The notes under the pieces are model-generated. The model was given only the letters and a program-made list of their open reading frames with translations. It did not search any database and was not told the origin of the DNA. Both the position numbers and the translations under genes were made by a program. A stretch of DNA of 64,000 nucleotides, taken from contig NZ_BFAZ01000008.1 of the NCBI RefSeq assembly GCF_003114815.1, forward strand, positions 1-64,000, written 5' to 3'. Numbering within the stretch: the first letter of the stretch is position 1; each line of letters starts with the position of its first letter. This DNA is from Leptospira ellinghausenii. Its GTDB lineage: Bacteria; Spirochaetota; Leptospiria; Leptospirales; Leptospiraceae. Positions 8,759 through 19,314 of the stretch are shown here, one piece after another.

Positions 8759-10456
8759 CTATTTCGTGAGTGGTTCTTCTGGCACTGTTTCTTTGAACTG
8801 ATCCAAAGTATAAATTTCGTATTCATACCCTTGTTCGGTGAGGAAGAGTTGTCTGTTTTGGCCAAACCTTTCTTCGTTGGTATCACGCGAAATCAGAGAG
8901 TAAAAAATAGCTGTATTGTCTTGGGATTTTGGACGAAGGATACGTCCTAAACGCTGTGCTTCTTCTTGTCTTGATCCAAACGTTCCCGAAACCTGAATGG
9001 CAATGTTCGCATCCGGTAAGTCGATGGAAAAGTTTGCCACCTTTGATACTACTAGTTGTTTGATTTGACCCGTACGGAACGCTTGGTAGAGTTCTTGTCT
9101 TTCTGGTAGCGGAGTTTTTCCCGTAATCAAAGGGATCTTGAATGTATTGGAAATCTCTTCTAACTGATTGATATACTGTCCAATCACCAAAATGTTGTTA
9201 GTGGAGTGTTTCTTTAAAATATAGCTGATCGCACGAAGTTTTTCTGGGTTTTCTGAAGCTAATCGGAATTTCTCACGATCATCCGCAACAGAGTATTTCA
9301 TACGAAGGTCATCTTCCATAGGAACACGGATTTCCACACAATTGGCTTCCGCAATCCAAGACTTCGCTTCGAGTTCCTTCCAAGGTACATCGTATTTTTT
9401 AGGTCCAATGAGTGAAAACACATCTTCCTCAAGTCCATCTTCCCGAACAAGCGTAGCTGTCAAACCTAACCTACGTTTGGCTTGGAGTTCCGATGTCATA
9501 CGGAAAACTGGAGCTGGTAATAAATGCACCTCATCATAGACAATGAGTCCCCAGTTGTTTGCACTAAAGATATGAAAGTGGGTGAAGTCTCCCCCTTTTT
9601 TCTTTCTATGAGTGAGGATGTTATAAGTTGCAATCGTAATCGGTTTGATTTCTTTCATCTCACCCGAATACTCTCCAATGTCTGACTCAGGGATATCCGT
9701 TTTGTCTAAAATTTCATTTCTCCACTGGCGGATGGACAGAGTGTTCGTTACAAGGATCAGAGTTTCCGCTCCTACAATTTGCATGACACCCATTCCCACG
9801 ATGGTTTTACCCGCACCACAAGGAAGAACAACCACACCCGATCCACCTTCGTTACGCCCACCAGCGTGGAAGGCTTCCACAGATGCTCTTTGGTAGTCTC
9901 GCATTCCAAACTTTATCCCACCTTTTGTCGTAGGACGTAAGTTAAATGGGTATTTATTCCCTTCATCGTAACCAGCAAGGTCTTCCACAGGAAAACCAAT
10001 CTTGATTAACGCTTGTTTGATGTGTCCTCGGTATTCTTTTTTGATACGAATTTTGTCACCTTCCATTCCATCCACAAAGGGTTGAACGGCCCGGTTGTTT
10101 GCGATCTCAGTGATAAAACCTTTTTCGTTTGAGATGATATACAACTCTCCCGACTCTTCTTTTACCAATTTCACTTTTCCATAACGAGAGATTTGTTCTC
10201 TCACTTCGTTCATCACGTTTTTAGGAACGGAATAACGAGCAAATTTAGTAAGGCCTTCAATGATTTCATCAGCCGTCATTTTAATAGAAGCAGCATTCCA
10301 CAATGAAAGTGGAGAAATACGGTAGGTATGCATGTATTCAGGGCTTTTTTCGAGCTCCGCAAACTTGGCAATGAGGTCCCGACAGGCTTCAAATTCTGGG
10401 TTATCCACCTCTAGAAGCATTGTTTTGTCACTTTGTACGGTGAGTGGCTTGGTCAT
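8759..10456 (-). CDS. Bacterial XPB/ERCC3-type DNA helicase (superfamily 2)
   Basis: 565 residues from the ATG at 10456, chosen for its strong GAGAGGG ribosome site; the frame stays open to 10537. An N-terminal helicase-associated domain (about 1-190) is followed by the two RecA lobes: motif I PCGAGKTIVGMG, motif II DEVH, motif III TAT, the XPB-specific RED motif (LVREDG) and motif VI QRLGRILRPK. In eukaryotes and archaea XPB unwinds DNA in repair and transcription. Bacterial copies occur in spirochaetes, mycobacteria and some others, where the role is unsettled. Here it heads the xpb-aspC-SH3-esterase series. Confidence 0.92.
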   Translation of the reverse strand: MTKPLTVQSDKTMLLEVDNPEFEACRDLIAKFAELEKSPEYMHTYRISPLSLWNAASIKMTADEIIEGLTKFARYSVPKNVMNEVREQISRYGKVKLVKEESGELYIISNEKGFITEIANNRAVQPFVDGMEGDKIRIKKEYRGHIKQALIKIGFPVEDLAGYDEGNKYPFNLRPTTKGGIKFGMRDYQRASVEAFHAGGRNEGGSGVVVLPCGAGKTIVGMGVMQIVGAETLILVTNTLSIRQWRNEILDKTDIPESDIGEYSGEMKEIKPITIATYNILTHRKKKGGDFTHFHIFSANNWGLIVYDEVHLLPAPVFRMTSELQAKRRLGLTATLVREDGLEEDVFSLIGPKKYDVPWKELEAKSWIAEANCVEIRVPMEDDLRMKYSVADDREKFRLASENPEKLRAISYILKKHSTNNILVIGQYINQLEEISNTFKIPLITGKTPLPERQELYQAFRTGQIKQLVVSKVANFSIDLPDANIAIQVSGTFGSRQEEAQRLGRILRPKSQDNTAIFYSLISRDTNEERFGQNRQLFLTEQGYEYEIYTLDQFKETVPEEPLTK

Positions 10457-10779
10457 GGTATTCCCTCTCAATTTAACCAGGCTGGGGAGAGAAACCGCCC
10501 TGTCAACCCATTTGATTTTAAGAGATTTTGGATGCATTTTCCCGCCATTTTTAGGGCAAAACCAAAAAGAATGAACAAAAACAAACCAACTACCGTCTAA
10601 GATATGTTACTCTTTCATTCAAAAATCGATTGCGTTTGCATGATAAGTTTTGGCGTTCCCAATCATTTTTAAAATAACCATGGATTGGAAAAAGGGGCAG
10701 GCTCCTTCGGGGTTCGCTTTCGCTCCCGTCATTTCTTTTCGCCTAACGACGAAGAGAAATGACCAAGCCCTACGGATCC
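10457..10779. other. Intergenic region with GC-rich palindromes
   Basis: About 320 bases without a supported gene, between the stop of the dihydrouridine synthase and the start of the XPB helicase, both on the minus strand. The XPB promoter should lie in 10457-10620. Around 10692-10775 the base composition turns GC-rich and palindromic (GGGGCAGGCTCC, then GGGTTCGCTTTCGCTCCC), unlike its surroundings. This looks like an extragenic repeat unit rather than coding DNA. Confidence 0.45.
10729..10762. repeat. 13-bp inverted repeat, terminator or extragenic repeat arm
   Basis: TCATTTCTTTTCG (10729-10741) and CGAAGAGAAATGA (10750-10762) pair over 13 positions with one mismatch or wobble, loop CCTAACGA. 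It lies 18 bases after the stop of the dihydrouridine synthase gene. There is no T tract on the minus strand directly after the stem, so a simple intrinsic terminator is only one option. Confidence 0.5.
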
Positions 10780-11751
10780 TTAACGCGTTAGATAAGATTC
10801 TAAAATGGACTCAGTGGCCGTATCCAAATGCATCCGATCTGTCAGATACTTTCGAAATTCTCTTGCTCCTCGTTCTCCATAGTATAAACCCAAGATATGC
10901 CGAAGTACGTGATGGACTTTACCGCCATTTTCACGAACAGATCGTACATAAGGAATCATGGATTCCAAAACGGACTCCCTCGTTTGTGGTTCTTGTTTTG
11001 ATCCAAAATACAAAGAATCTACAGTAGAAAATAAAAATGGATGATCATAGGCCGCACGTCCAATCATCACACCATTTACTTTCGTTAGGTGTTCTCTTAT
11101 TTCCTCATGTGATTTGATCCCCCCATTAATCGTTATTGGCAAATCAGGGAAGTCTTGTTTCAGTCGGTAAACATCTTCATAACGAAGAGGAGGAACCGTT
11201 CGGTTTTCCTTCGGTGAGAGTCCTTCGAGGATGGCAATCCTTGCATGAACGATACAATGGTCCACTCTGGCGTTTTTTATTTTGGAAACAAAATTGTATA
11301 AGTCTTCATAGGATTCTTTCCCATTCACACCTATTCGATGTTTAACGGTAATTGGGATTTTGACTTTTGATTTACAAGCGGAAACCATCTCTGCCACAAG
11401 GTTTGGTTCTTTCATGAGACAGGCACCAAAACTTCCACTTTGCACCCGGTCAGAAGGACAACCCACATTCAAATTGATTTCATCATACCCATAATCTTCC
11501 CCAATTTTAGCGCATTCCACAAGAGCCGCTGGTGAATCTCCCCCTAACTGGAGAGCAATGGGATGTTCTTCTTTTGAAAAATCTAAGTGTCGATGGTTAT
11601 CTTTTCCCCGAAGGATGGCACCTGTCGTCACCATCTCTGTATACAGTAACGCGTGTTTGGAGATAAGTCGGATAAAAAAACGAAAATGTCTGTCTGTCCA
11701 GTCCATCATCGGAGCAACAGAAATGCGGTGCGATGGGACAGGACTTGGCAA
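10780..11751 (-). CDS. dusA: tRNA-dihydrouridine synthase A
   Basis: 323 residues. FMN enzyme that reduces uridine in the tRNA D-loop (positions 20/20a for DusA). Seen: [13 protein letters not shown] at the N terminus (DusA-type), [25 protein letters not shown] with the catalytic Cys, VKHRIGV, TINGGI and [10 protein letters not shown]. The gene starts only 10 bases after flhA, so it appears to be the last gene of the flagellar export operon. Confidence 0.92.
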   Translation of the reverse strand: MPSPVPSHRISVAPMMDWTDRHFRFFIRLISKHALLYTEMVTTGAILRGKDNHRHLDFSKEEHPIALQLGGDSPAALVECAKIGEDYGYDEINLNVGCPSDRVQSGSFGACLMKEPNLVAEMVSACKSKVKIPITVKHRIGVNGKESYEDLYNFVSKIKNARVDHCIVHARIAILEGLSPKENRTVPPLRYEDVYRLKQDFPDLPITINGGIKSHEEIREHLTKVNGVMIGRAAYDHPFLFSTVDSLYFGSKQEPQTRESVLESMIPYVRSVRENGGKVHHVLRHILGLYYGERGAREFRKYLTDRMHLDTATESILESYLTR

Positions 11752-11761
11752 AAAGATTCTC

Positions 11762-13876
11762 CTATGCTTCTTGTGGGTGTTCCTCTCTGGATGGAAGGCT
11801 TAAAACCGAGGCAATTTCTGTCGGAACCCCTCTATGGATTTCTTCAGAAGCAATTACTGCAAAGTTCCTTGGGGGTAGTTCCTTTGTCAAAAAGAATGCA
11901 AAGGCTTGTCTTAAGTACCTAGAAACTACAAAGATAAGGAAACGATTTTCATCCAATGCCTTTTGTAATTCATTATAAACCGATTCTAAGATCCGCACCC
12001 TAATATCATGAGGTAGGATGATGAGTTTACTACCATCGGATTCATCGAGTGTGATACTTTTATTCATACGATCAATGATCCTTGGATCAATGGTTACCAC
12101 ATGTAACTTCCCATCTGGAGAGAGGAAATCATTGATGATTTGGCGAGAAAGCGCTTGCCTAACATGTTCTGCTAAATCAAACGGATTGTTTGTGCGTGGG
12201 AGATGGTTTGCAATTGCATCCATAATTTTGGGAAGGTTCTTAATAGACAAACCTTCTGCCAATAGATTCTGTAAAGTCTGTTGGATGATACCAAGTCTTC
12301 CTTGTTTGTCATAATCCAATTCACCCACAAGAGTAGGATGGGTTTGGCGTAAATGTTCGAGTAGTGCTTTTACTTCTTCTCTTCCTAGAAGTTGAGATGC
12401 ATAATTAGAAATGAGTTCTTTTAAGTGAGTGATGATCACAGTCGATGGATCTACTACGGAATACCCTTTGTTTTCCACTTCAATTTTATCATTTGGATCA
12501 ATCCAAGTCGCTTTTAAACCAAACGCAGGTTCTGTGAAAGGTTCACCAACAATTGGTTCCAAGTTACGAGATGTATTGTTCATCGCCATAAGCCTATCTG
12601 CTTTTACAGCCGCCTGTCCAACCACTACACCATTGATACGAATGCTATAATTATCATGAGGGATTTCTAAATTGTCAATGATACGTATCGCCGGGATCAC
12701 TAGCCCAAAATCAATCGCAAACTTTTTACGAGTATTAGCAATTTGTTCGAGTAAATGCCCACCGGAAGAAGCATCAACTAACGGCAGTAAATCACGTCCA
12801 AGTTCCACCTGTATAGCTTCGACAGATATTTCTTTGATGTAATTTTCTGGTTTTTTCTCTTGGACTTTCTCTTGGGAAACAGTTTCGATTTTTTTGATTT
12901 CTTCTTTGGCAACTTGTTCGATCGAATACCCTAAGTATCCAATGGCACTCGCTAAGAAGAGAAGTGAGAAAAAAGGAAGACCAGGAATGAGACTTGCAAG
13001 TCCCAGTGCACCCGAAACTACGTATAATGTTTTTGCATTTCCAAAAAGTTGGTCTTTGATCTCTACCGTTAGTTTTTTTTCGGAACTAGATCTTGTGACA
13101 ATAATACCTGTTGCCGTTGTGGAAAGTAGACCTGGTATCTGGGAAACAAGTCCATCTCCAATGGTAAATTTACCATAAGTTTCAATCGATGCAAGGAAGG
13201 ATTCCCCACGAATCGTAGATCCAATGAGAATCCCACCTATCAAGTTAATGGCAGTAATGATAAGCCCTGCTCTCACATCCCCTTGAACAAATTTGGATGC
13301 TCCATCCATGGCCCCATAAAAATCCACTTCACGTTGGACTTTTTTACGTTTTACCTTGGCTTCCGCTTCCGTGATGGCACCACTATTGAGTTCCATATCA
13401 ATGGACATTTGTTTTTGTGGTAATCCGTCGAGTGTAAACCTTGCTGCCACTTCCGAGATCCGAGTTGCACCTTTTGTGATTACTAACACCTGTACGATGG
13501 TGAGGATAATAAAGATAATAAGACCCACAACATACTTTCCTAGTCCAGACTCACCACCAACCACAAACGTTCCAAAGGCTTCGATCACACTGGAATTCAT
13601 TGCAGGTCCTTTGGAAAGGATCTGTCTTGTTGTCGATACGTTGAGTGCTAAACGAAAAAGTGTGGTGATAAGGAGTAAACTAGGGAAAATCGAAAACTCA
13701 CTCGGTTCTGTTACCGATAAAGCTGTCATGAGAATGAGGAGTCCAAGTCCTATACTCACAACAATCAGGATATCCAAAACAAATCCAGGGAGTGGGACAA
13801 TTAACATCCCAAGGATCATCAAGGTTCCCACACCTAACACAACATCTGATTGTTTTAAAATATCTCTAAAGTTCAT
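11762..13876 (-). CDS. flhA: Flagellar export apparatus protein FlhA
   Basis: 704 residues. FlhA forms the nonameric export-gate ring of the flagellar type III system; its cytoplasmic domain docks chaperone-substrate complexes. The N-terminal half shows eight hydrophobic segments (about residues 15-330), with the FHIPEP signature zone [13 protein letters not shown] followed by [19 protein letters not shown]. The cytoplasmic domain spans about 345-704. It starts 4 bases after flhB and is followed by dusA. Confidence 0.97.
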   Translation of the reverse strand: MNFRDILKQSDVVLGVGTLMILGMLIVPLPGFVLDILIVVSIGLGLLILMTALSVTEPSEFSIFPSLLLITTLFRLALNVSTTRQILSKGPAMNSSVIEAFGTFVVGGESGLGKYVVGLIIFIILTIVQVLVITKGATRISEVAARFTLDGLPQKQMSIDMELNSGAITEAEAKVKRKKVQREVDFYGAMDGASKFVQGDVRAGLIITAINLIGGILIGSTIRGESFLASIETYGKFTIGDGLVSQIPGLLSTTATGIIVTRSSSEKKLTVEIKDQLFGNAKTLYVVSGALGLASLIPGLPFFSLLFLASAIGYLGYSIEQVAKEEIKKIETVSQEKVQEKKPENYIKEISVEAIQVELGRDLLPLVDASSGGHLLEQIANTRKKFAIDFGLVIPAIRIIDNLEIPHDNYSIRINGVVVGQAAVKADRLMAMNNTSRNLEPIVGEPFTEPAFGLKATWIDPNDKIEVENKGYSVVDPSTVIITHLKELISNYASQLLGREEVKALLEHLRQTHPTLVGELDYDKQGRLGIIQQTLQNLLAEGLSIKNLPKIMDAIANHLPRTNNPFDLAEHVRQALSRQIINDFLSPDGKLHVVTIDPRIIDRMNKSITLDESDGSKLIILPHDIRVRILESVYNELQKALDENRFLIFVVSRYLRQAFAFFLTKELPPRNFAVIASEEIHRGVPTEIASVLSLPSREEHPQEA

Positions 13877-13880
13877 ATGG

Positions 13881-15152
13881 TTATGCCATTCCTACTTTTT
13901 TTTTGAACTTCTCAAGGGTGATGAGGATTTGCACCACTGCTTGGAAGAATTCTTGTGGGATTTCTTCTCCCACTTCAACTTGTGCATACAAAAGGCGTGC
14001 TTGTTTTGGGCTTTCTACGATGGGAACATCATTTTCACGTGCAATCCTTCGTATTTCCAATGCTAGGCGGTTTTCGCCTTTTGCGATCACACGGGGTGCA
14101 GAATCTCTACCCATTTCATAAGATAATGCGACTGAATAATGAGTTGGATTAGTGATCACCACATCGGCTTTTGGAACTTCACGTAACATATTACCTTGCA
14201 TCATATCACGAGCGAGTTGCATCCTGCGGTTTTTCATTACAGGATCCCCAGAATCTTCTTTCATCTCTCGTTTGGCTTCTGAAGGAGTTTGTTTTAAGGA
14301 TTCTTCAAACTCTGATTTTTGGAAAAAGAAATCTGCAACGGCAATCCCAAGCAACAACAGACCAACCGCCATCATAATCTTAAAACCAGAATAAGTAACA
14401 AGTGAGATGGCTTGCATCATCCCCATATTCCCAGTGAGTAAAACTTTTAGAAAATCTCCAAAAATCAGGATATAACTAATCACTCCAATTAACACAACTT
14501 TTGCGAGCGACTTAACTAAATTGAACAATGTTTGGCGATTCGGCAAAACTCGTTTAAAATTGGGAGATATACGATCAAACCGAAAGGACAAGGCTCTTGG
14601 TGAAAACATAAACCCTACTTGGACTACATTTCCTACGATCGCAAATACGAGAGTGATCGCAAGGACTGGCCATAGTAAGTTAAAAAAATCTTTGGAAACA
14701 CCAGAAAGGATCACACGGAACTCTTCTGCCCCAAAACGTTCGTGGTGCATTCCCATAGGTAAGTATTTTTTAATGAAGATTGCTGTGTTTTTAATGAAGG
14801 TATCACCGAGTAAAAAAAGAACCCCGGTCCCACCTAATAAAACCAAGGTGGAAGCCACTTCATTGGATTTGGGAACATTCCCTTTTTCCTTTTCTTCCCG
14901 CCTACGACGCTCACTCGGAGGTTCTGTCCTTCCCTCATCGGCCGCTGCAAAAAGTTGCAGTTGGATTTCATAAGATCCTGTGAGAAATATTAAATTTGAA
15001 CCACTAACAGGCGTCAGTTTGTCTTCCAAAAAAAACGAACCATTTAGTATACCCTGCAAACGCTCCAATATAGAAAAAAACATTGCCTGTAAAGAATGAA
15101 ACAGGGAACGAATCATCGGAGTTTGAAAACAATAACCAAAATTCTTCTTCAT
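13881..15152 (-). CDS. flhB: Flagellar export switch protein FlhB
   Basis: 423 residues from the ATG at 15152, whose ATGA overlaps the fliR stop, as at the other junctions of this operon; a GTG at 15164 also exists. FlhB switches export from rod/hook to filament subunits by self-cleavage at NPTH, present here at residues 335-338. The family's usual first motif ([22 protein letters not shown]) begins only at about residue 75; it is preceded by a hydrophobic-amphipathic extension absent from enteric FlhB. Four membrane segments follow, then the cytoplasmic domain. Confidence 0.95.
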   Translation of the reverse strand: MKKNFGYCFQTPMIRSLFHSLQAMFFSILERLQGILNGSFFLEDKLTPVSGSNLIFLTGSYEIQLQLFAAADEGRTEPPSERRRREEKEKGNVPKSNEVASTLVLLGGTGVLFLLGDTFIKNTAIFIKKYLPMGMHHERFGAEEFRVILSGVSKDFFNLLWPVLAITLVFAIVGNVVQVGFMFSPRALSFRFDRISPNFKRVLPNRQTLFNLVKSLAKVVLIGVISYILIFGDFLKVLLTGNMGMMQAISLVTYSGFKIMMAVGLLLLGIAVADFFFQKSEFEESLKQTPSEAKREMKEDSGDPVMKNRRMQLARDMMQGNMLREVPKADVVITNPTHYSVALSYEMGRDSAPRVIAKGENRLALEIRRIARENDVPIVESPKQARLLYAQVEVGEEIPQEFFQAVVQILITLEKFKKKVGMA

Positions 15153-15931
15153 AAACTTGGCCACTCCCGAACAAGTAAACTCGCTTTGTCCATGGAGATT
15201 TGAATCCCTTGTACCATTTGTGTGGCGATAAATGTAAGAGTTGCAATAAGAGTGAGTGTTCCAATAAACACCTTCAAAGGAAACGACATGGACATCACAT
15301 TCATTTGTTGTGCTGCCTTTCCCATTAGTCCTTCTGCAAGTGAAACTAAGAAGAGAATACCCATGACAGGAAGGGCAATTTTAAACGATACTACAAACAT
15401 AGCGCCGATTGCATCTTCTACCAATCGATACAATCCACTATTCACTTTTCCAGTGAAGGAGATAATACGAATTTTTTCAAAAGAATAGGCAAGGGTTTCA
15501 ATGAGAAAACGATGTGCCCCTATCACTAGGAATAAGGCGGTTGCCATTAAGTTTTTCATCGTACCAATAGCAGGGAGTGAGTTTTGTGTCACTGGATCGA
15601 GGATTTCTGTATAACCAAATCCAATTTGGTTATTAAAAAATTCACCAGCCATCTGAAATGCGCTAAACACGAGTGAGACGAGAAACCCAATAAACACACC
15701 AATGAGCATCTCCGAAATGATCATAATCCCAAAATTCACCATATGACCAGGCACAGGTGGCATGTAGTTTGCCACAACAGGGTATATGATCAATGAGACC
15801 ATAAAGGAAAAAATCATTCGAAGGGAGAAGTTGATCGATTCTGATGAAAAAAATGGGGCTACAAGGAATAATCCAAGCAGTCGTACTAAAACAAAAAGGA
15901 AAGATTGAAAGTGTAAGATGAATGCTTCCAT
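15149..15931 (-). CDS. fliR: Flagellar export apparatus protein FliR
   Basis: 260 residues, almost wholly hydrophobic with about six membrane segments, the usual FliR size. With FliP and FliQ it builds the helical export-gate core. Recognisable FliR patterns are the N-terminal RLLGLFLVAPFFSS and the segment EFFNNQIGFGYTEILDP. It overlaps flhB by 4 bases and follows fliQ by one base. Confidence 0.95.
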   Translation of the reverse strand: MEAFILHFQSFLFVLVRLLGLFLVAPFFSSESINFSLRMIFSFMVSLIIYPVVANYMPPVPGHMVNFGIMIISEMLIGVFIGFLVSLVFSAFQMAGEFFNNQIGFGYTEILDPVTQNSLPAIGTMKNLMATALFLVIGAHRFLIETLAYSFEKIRIISFTGKVNSGLYRLVEDAIGAMFVVSFKIALPVMGILFLVSLAEGLMGKAAQQMNVMSMSFPLKVFIGTLTLIATLTFIATQMVQGIQISMDKASLLVREWPSL

Positions 15932-15932
15932 A

Positions 15933-16196
15933 TCATATCTTTTCGATCATAAAAAAGATTTCCCTAGTATAGTCCGTCATCACACGTACCATCCAGGCTG
16001 AAAAAAAGACAATCACTGCAAAAATGGAAACAAGTTTTGGTACAAAGGCAATCGTTGGTTCTTGGATGGAAGTAGTAGTTTGCAAAATTCCTACAATGAG
16101 ACCTACCACAAGAGCTGTGATAAGAATTGGACTTGAAATTTTCAAAGTCACAATAAAAGCTTCCCGCATCATATTGACTACATCTACTTCTGTCAT
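15933..16196 (-). CDS. fliQ: Flagellar export apparatus protein FliQ
   Basis: 87 residues with two membrane hairpin helices, the normal FliQ form. Family motifs are visible: [22 protein letters not shown], then [11 protein letters not shown]. Four copies of FliQ pack around the FliP-FliR core. Its start overlaps the fliP stop by 4 bases. Confidence 0.95.
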   Translation of the reverse strand: MTEVDVVNMMREAFIVTLKISSPILITALVVGLIVGILQTTTSIQEPTIAFVPKLVSIFAVIVFFSAWMVRVMTDYTREIFFMIEKI

Positions 16197-17002
16197 TTAT
16201 AACTCCTTACGAGTTCCAGTACAAGTAAGTTCCATCCATCAATTAAGATAAAAAGAATGAGTTTTAAAGGAAGAGAGATCATAACAGGAGGTAACATCAT
16301 AAAACCCATCGCAAGTAGCGCCGAAGCCACAATTAGATCGATGACGATAAAAGGGATAAAGATATAAATCCCGATGATAAATGCTTTTTTGATTTCACTC
16401 AGCATAAAAGCAGGCACAAGCACATAAGATGGTACATCTTCAAAAGATTTAACATTTTGTACTTTGCCAATTTTCAAAAAGAGAGCCACATCTTTGGTTC
16501 CATCTTTCCCGAGTTGTCGTATCATAAATTGACGCAGGTGTTTCATGGATCCTTCCATAAAAGCAGACTGGTCAATTTTTCCGTTTAAGTAAGGTTGTAG
16601 TGCTTCCTCATTCACCTTCCCGATGGTCGGTGCCATGATAAAAAAAGTGACAAACAAAGCAAGGCCCATCATTACTTGGTTAGGCGGAAGGTTTTGTAAA
16701 GAAAGAGCCCTCCTCACAAAGTCAAATACAATGACAACCTTTGTAAACGAGGTCACACTCATCACAATCGCAGGCGCTAAGGAAAGGATCGTAACAAGAA
16801 ACAGAATCATCAGCGATAAACTGGTTTCTTTCGGACCTCTCGCCTCATTTACGTTAAATGATAAATTCGGAATTGGAATCCTTGATCCATTGTCTTGGGC
16901 AAGGAGTCCTGCAAATCCACTGGCAGAGACTAAAAACAAAATGCTTATGAGAAAAATAATAGATTTATGTCTCTTTAAGAAGGAAAAAAAACGAAGTTTC
17001 AT
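16193..17002 (-). CDS. fliP: Flagellar export apparatus protein FliP
   Basis: 269 residues. A cleavable N-terminal hydrophobic segment (about 14-36), then the FliP core: [54 protein letters not shown] and the C-terminal [15 protein letters not shown]. Five FliP with one FliR form the export channel entrance. Overlaps of 4 bases on both sides indicate translational coupling. Confidence 0.96.
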   Translation of the reverse strand: MKLRFFSFLKRHKSIIFLISILFLVSASGFAGLLAQDNGSRIPIPNLSFNVNEARGPKETSLSLMILFLVTILSLAPAIVMSVTSFTKVVIVFDFVRRALSLQNLPPNQVMMGLALFVTFFIMAPTIGKVNEEALQPYLNGKIDQSAFMEGSMKHLRQFMIRQLGKDGTKDVALFLKIGKVQNVKSFEDVPSYVLVPAFMLSEIKKAFIIGIYIFIPFIVIDLIVASALLAMGFMMLPPVMISLPLKLILFILIDGWNLLVLELVRSYK

Positions 17003-17829
17003 GCCTCTCCTCCTTCCAAAAGTTTACGGTGTTTGCGAAGGCGTTCCAAACCTTCTTTTGCTTTTCGTTGGATTTCTGCTGCACCATCCATTTCCAAACC
17101 TTCCATTTGGTTTGGATTGATTCGGATTTTCCTCTGAGCTTTGGATTGTAAACTTTCTAGCACTGTTTCCAAAAAGTTGGGAACGTAAGGATCCGCTTCT
17201 TCCTTCATTTTTTGGATTTGGTTTTTTTCTTCTGGAGCTGTGACTTCTGTGAGTAAACTGACCGATCCATCCGCAACACCTAACACGAGTGTACGACCAC
17301 CTACTTCGATGATTTGCACTGATTGTGTGGCAGACAAAGGCAAACTCGAAAGTACCTTCATAAACCCTTTTACAGGGTATTTTGCCGATTTGGATTTCTG
17401 CATTTGCAAAACCAAATAATAACCAGCACCTACAAGGATCGCGAGTACAAATAAAATCTTAACTAAAATCCAAGTTGCCGAAGGAGAATCATCTTGGTTT
17501 TCATTATAACGTTCTTGGATTAAATTGGGTTCTTCTTGTTTATTTTCATCTCCCGACTTACTTGTGTTAGCTGAGGTGCCTAACCCATTCCCTAGTTTCC
17601 CATTTGATTGGTTACCTGAGTCTAAATTGGAGCTGGAATTTCCATTCGATCCAGTATCTGATAATCCTGGTTTGGATTTGGATTCGCCTAATTCTTGGCG
17701 TAAAATCTGATCCAATTCTTTGGTTTCTGAATTCTGAGAAAATAACGGGGAAAAAGAAAAAAGAAAGAGTACAGAAAAGTACATAACTTTCCCACTTCGA
17801 CTTTTCATTTTCCTTTCTGTTTGGATCAT
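16999..17829 (-). CDS. fliO: Flagellar biosynthesis protein FliO (FliO/FliZ family)
   Basis: 276 residues, long for FliO. A signal peptide (to about residue 32) is followed by a low-complexity Ser/Gly/Asn-rich periplasmic stretch (about 45-110), one membrane segment (about 120-140), and the FliO cytoplasmic part with [33 protein letters not shown]. FliO assists FliP assembly. The identification rests on that motif and on the fliY-fliO-fliP order; both junctions overlap by 4 bases. Confidence 0.9.
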   Translation of the reverse strand: MIQTERKMKSRSGKVMYFSVLFLFSFSPLFSQNSETKELDQILRQELGESKSKPGLSDTGSNGNSSSNLDSGNQSNGKLGNGLGTSANTSKSGDENKQEEPNLIQERYNENQDDSPSATWILVKILFVLAILVGAGYYLVLQMQKSKSAKYPVKGFMKVLSSLPLSATQSVQIIEVGGRTLVLGVADGSVSLLTEVTAPEEKNQIQKMKEEADPYVPNFLETVLESLQSKAQRKIRINPNQMEGLEMDGAAEIQRKAKEGLERLRKHRKLLEGGEA

Positions 17830-18896
17830 TTTTCGCCTTTGAGTCTGTCGGTAGGACTAACGATATCAGTGACACGAACACCAAAGTTTTCATCGATTAC
17901 CACAACCTCACCTTTGGCGATGAGTTTGCCGTTTACAAGTAAATCGACTGGCTCACCAGCTAACTTATCTAGTTCGATGATGGAACCTTCCCCTAACCCC
18001 AAAATGTCTTTGATGTACATTTTGGTTCTTCCGAGTTCAACGGTAAGAGCCATTTGTACATCCATAAGGAGATTGAGATTGGTTTGCCCTGGTCCACCAC
18101 CGGCGGTAGCAAGTGATGGAAAGTTGACACCTTTGATTCCAACAGAACCTTGTCCACCACCCATGCCCATATTGGGTTGCATGTTGACATTCATTCCGCC
18201 GGATTGTTGTTGTTGTTTTTGGCCGCCACCCTTTTGGATATCCAGGATGGAATTTGCCATAGTCAAGGAGATTACATAATAGACTTTAAAGGATCCAACA
18301 CCATCAATATTCAAACTGAGGGAAGTTTTCACCAAACTACTGTCATCTGGAAGTTGTAAATCACGCCCCGAATTCACAAGCGAAATCTCTGGAGGACTAC
18401 CAGACATGGTACCACCAAGTTTCATACCGATCTGAGCCGTAACAGTTCCAAGGATGGGAGCAAGCGAATCTTTTAAAGTTTGTAACTGTGCATTGTCAAG
18501 TTGACCAGGAGGAGCCATTCCTCCCATCATCACACCAGCAATTTTTGCGGCGTTTTCTTGTGCCATAACAAGACAGACTCGTCCCGCCAAACTGCCGCTA
18601 ATGGTTGAATATAAACTTACCGACTTAGAGCCCAACTCTTTTTGGATGTCAGCAGAGGAGCTCGATTCGGTGGCAGGGTTCATAAAACGAGTGTTTTTTG
18701 CCAAGATCGTGCCAAGTGTGTTCCCCGCCACCTGGAATGCAGAGCCGATCACATCGGAAATAATGTCGCGGTCAATAGGAGATAGGTTGTCCGATGACGA
18801 ACTGGATGCGCCACTTAAGGAAGAGAGGTCGAATGTATCATCCGCACCTTGTAGTAATGCGTCTATCTCGTCTTGTGAGAGTGAACCTTCACCCAT
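17826..18896 (-). CDS. fliY: Flagellar motor switch protein FliY (FliN family)
   Basis: 356 residues. The N terminus LSQDEIDALLQG is the EIDALL-type CheY-binding peptide also seen in FliM. Residues about 40-210 resemble the CheC/CheX-like middle domain. A Gly/Gln-rich linker (about 215-255) leads to the C-terminal SpoA (FliN) domain ending near DRLKGEK. This architecture is FliY rather than plain FliN. It sits in the motor C-ring. It is the first gene of the fliY-fliO-fliP-fliQ-fliR-flhB-flhA-dusA series; GGAG precedes the start. Confidence 0.93.
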   Translation of the reverse strand: MGEGSLSQDEIDALLQGADDTFDLSSLSGASSSSSDNLSPIDRDIISDVIGSAFQVAGNTLGTILAKNTRFMNPATESSSSADIQKELGSKSVSLYSTISGSLAGRVCLVMAQENAAKIAGVMMGGMAPPGQLDNAQLQTLKDSLAPILGTVTAQIGMKLGGTMSGSPPEISLVNSGRDLQLPDDSSLVKTSLSLNIDGVGSFKVYYVISLTMANSILDIQKGGGQKQQQQSGGMNVNMQPNMGMGGGQGSVGIKGVNFPSLATAGGGPGQTNLNLLMDVQMALTVELGRTKMYIKDILGLGEGSIIELDKLAGEPVDLLVNGKLIAKGEVVVIDENFGVRVTDIVSPTDRLKGEK

Positions 18897-18992
18897 GCCC
18901 TTTTATCTCCGGAAAAACTTAGGATAATGAGACATAATACGAATGTTTTTGTCACTCAGTTTTTTTCCGAATTGACAAAAAGTAACCAAACC

Positions 18993-19313
18993 TCAGTCAA
19001 AGGCGCCGGAATTTCCCTCAGCGTAGGCTCGTAAATGGTCATAGGAATAAATTCCCGTGTTGTGGTAGTCACTCCATACGATGGAAATCGCATACCGACC
19101 TACTTTGGTCCAAGAGATGAGTTTGATGGAGTCTATATGGCCAGTTGCTTGCCCCACTTTCCCACCATGACCACCACGGCAAGTCGCACAGGGGCATTTT
19201 TTACGTAGGTCTAACAACGAGTATTTGCTTCCATGCCCGTCTTTCCACTCGATATAGAGGTAGTCGTCATCGAAAGAAATTTCTTTTGGGAAGGTAGCAA
19301 GTTGTGAATTCAT
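18993..19313 (-). CDS. DUF971 domain protein
   Basis: 106 residues, soluble. It carries the DUF971 pattern: an N-terminal FPKEISFDDDYLYIEWKDGH, then LRKKCPCATCRGG, a Cys-rich turn, and WSDYHNTGIYSYDHLRAY at the end. The fold is related to the N-terminal domain of gamma-butyrobetaine hydroxylase and is often found fused or next to Fe-S carrier (Mrp/ApbC) proteins. Function unknown; metal binding by the three Cys is possible. It starts one base after the stop of the transporter-decarboxylase fusion, so the two are co-transcribed. Confidence 0.85.
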   Translation of the reverse strand: MNSQLATFPKEISFDDDYLYIEWKDGHGSKYSLLDLRKKCPCATCRGGHGGKVGQATGHIDSIKLISWTKVGRYAISIVWSDYHNTGIYSYDHLRAYAEGNSGAFD

Positions 19314-19314
19314 A

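Noticed and set aside
10742..10790. Another attC-like pair (GCCTAAC and GTTAGAT)
   Set aside because: The second word is within the dusA coding end, and the inverted repeat is explained by a plain hairpin.
10650..11027. Plus-strand frame of 125 codons
   Set aside because: It runs opposite to dusA, whose catalytic and FMN motifs are clear, and shows no domain of its own.
13356..14066. Plus-strand frame of 236 codons opposite flhA and flhB
   Set aside because: It spans the junction of two conserved flagellar genes on the other strand; its composition is that of a reverse-complement shadow.
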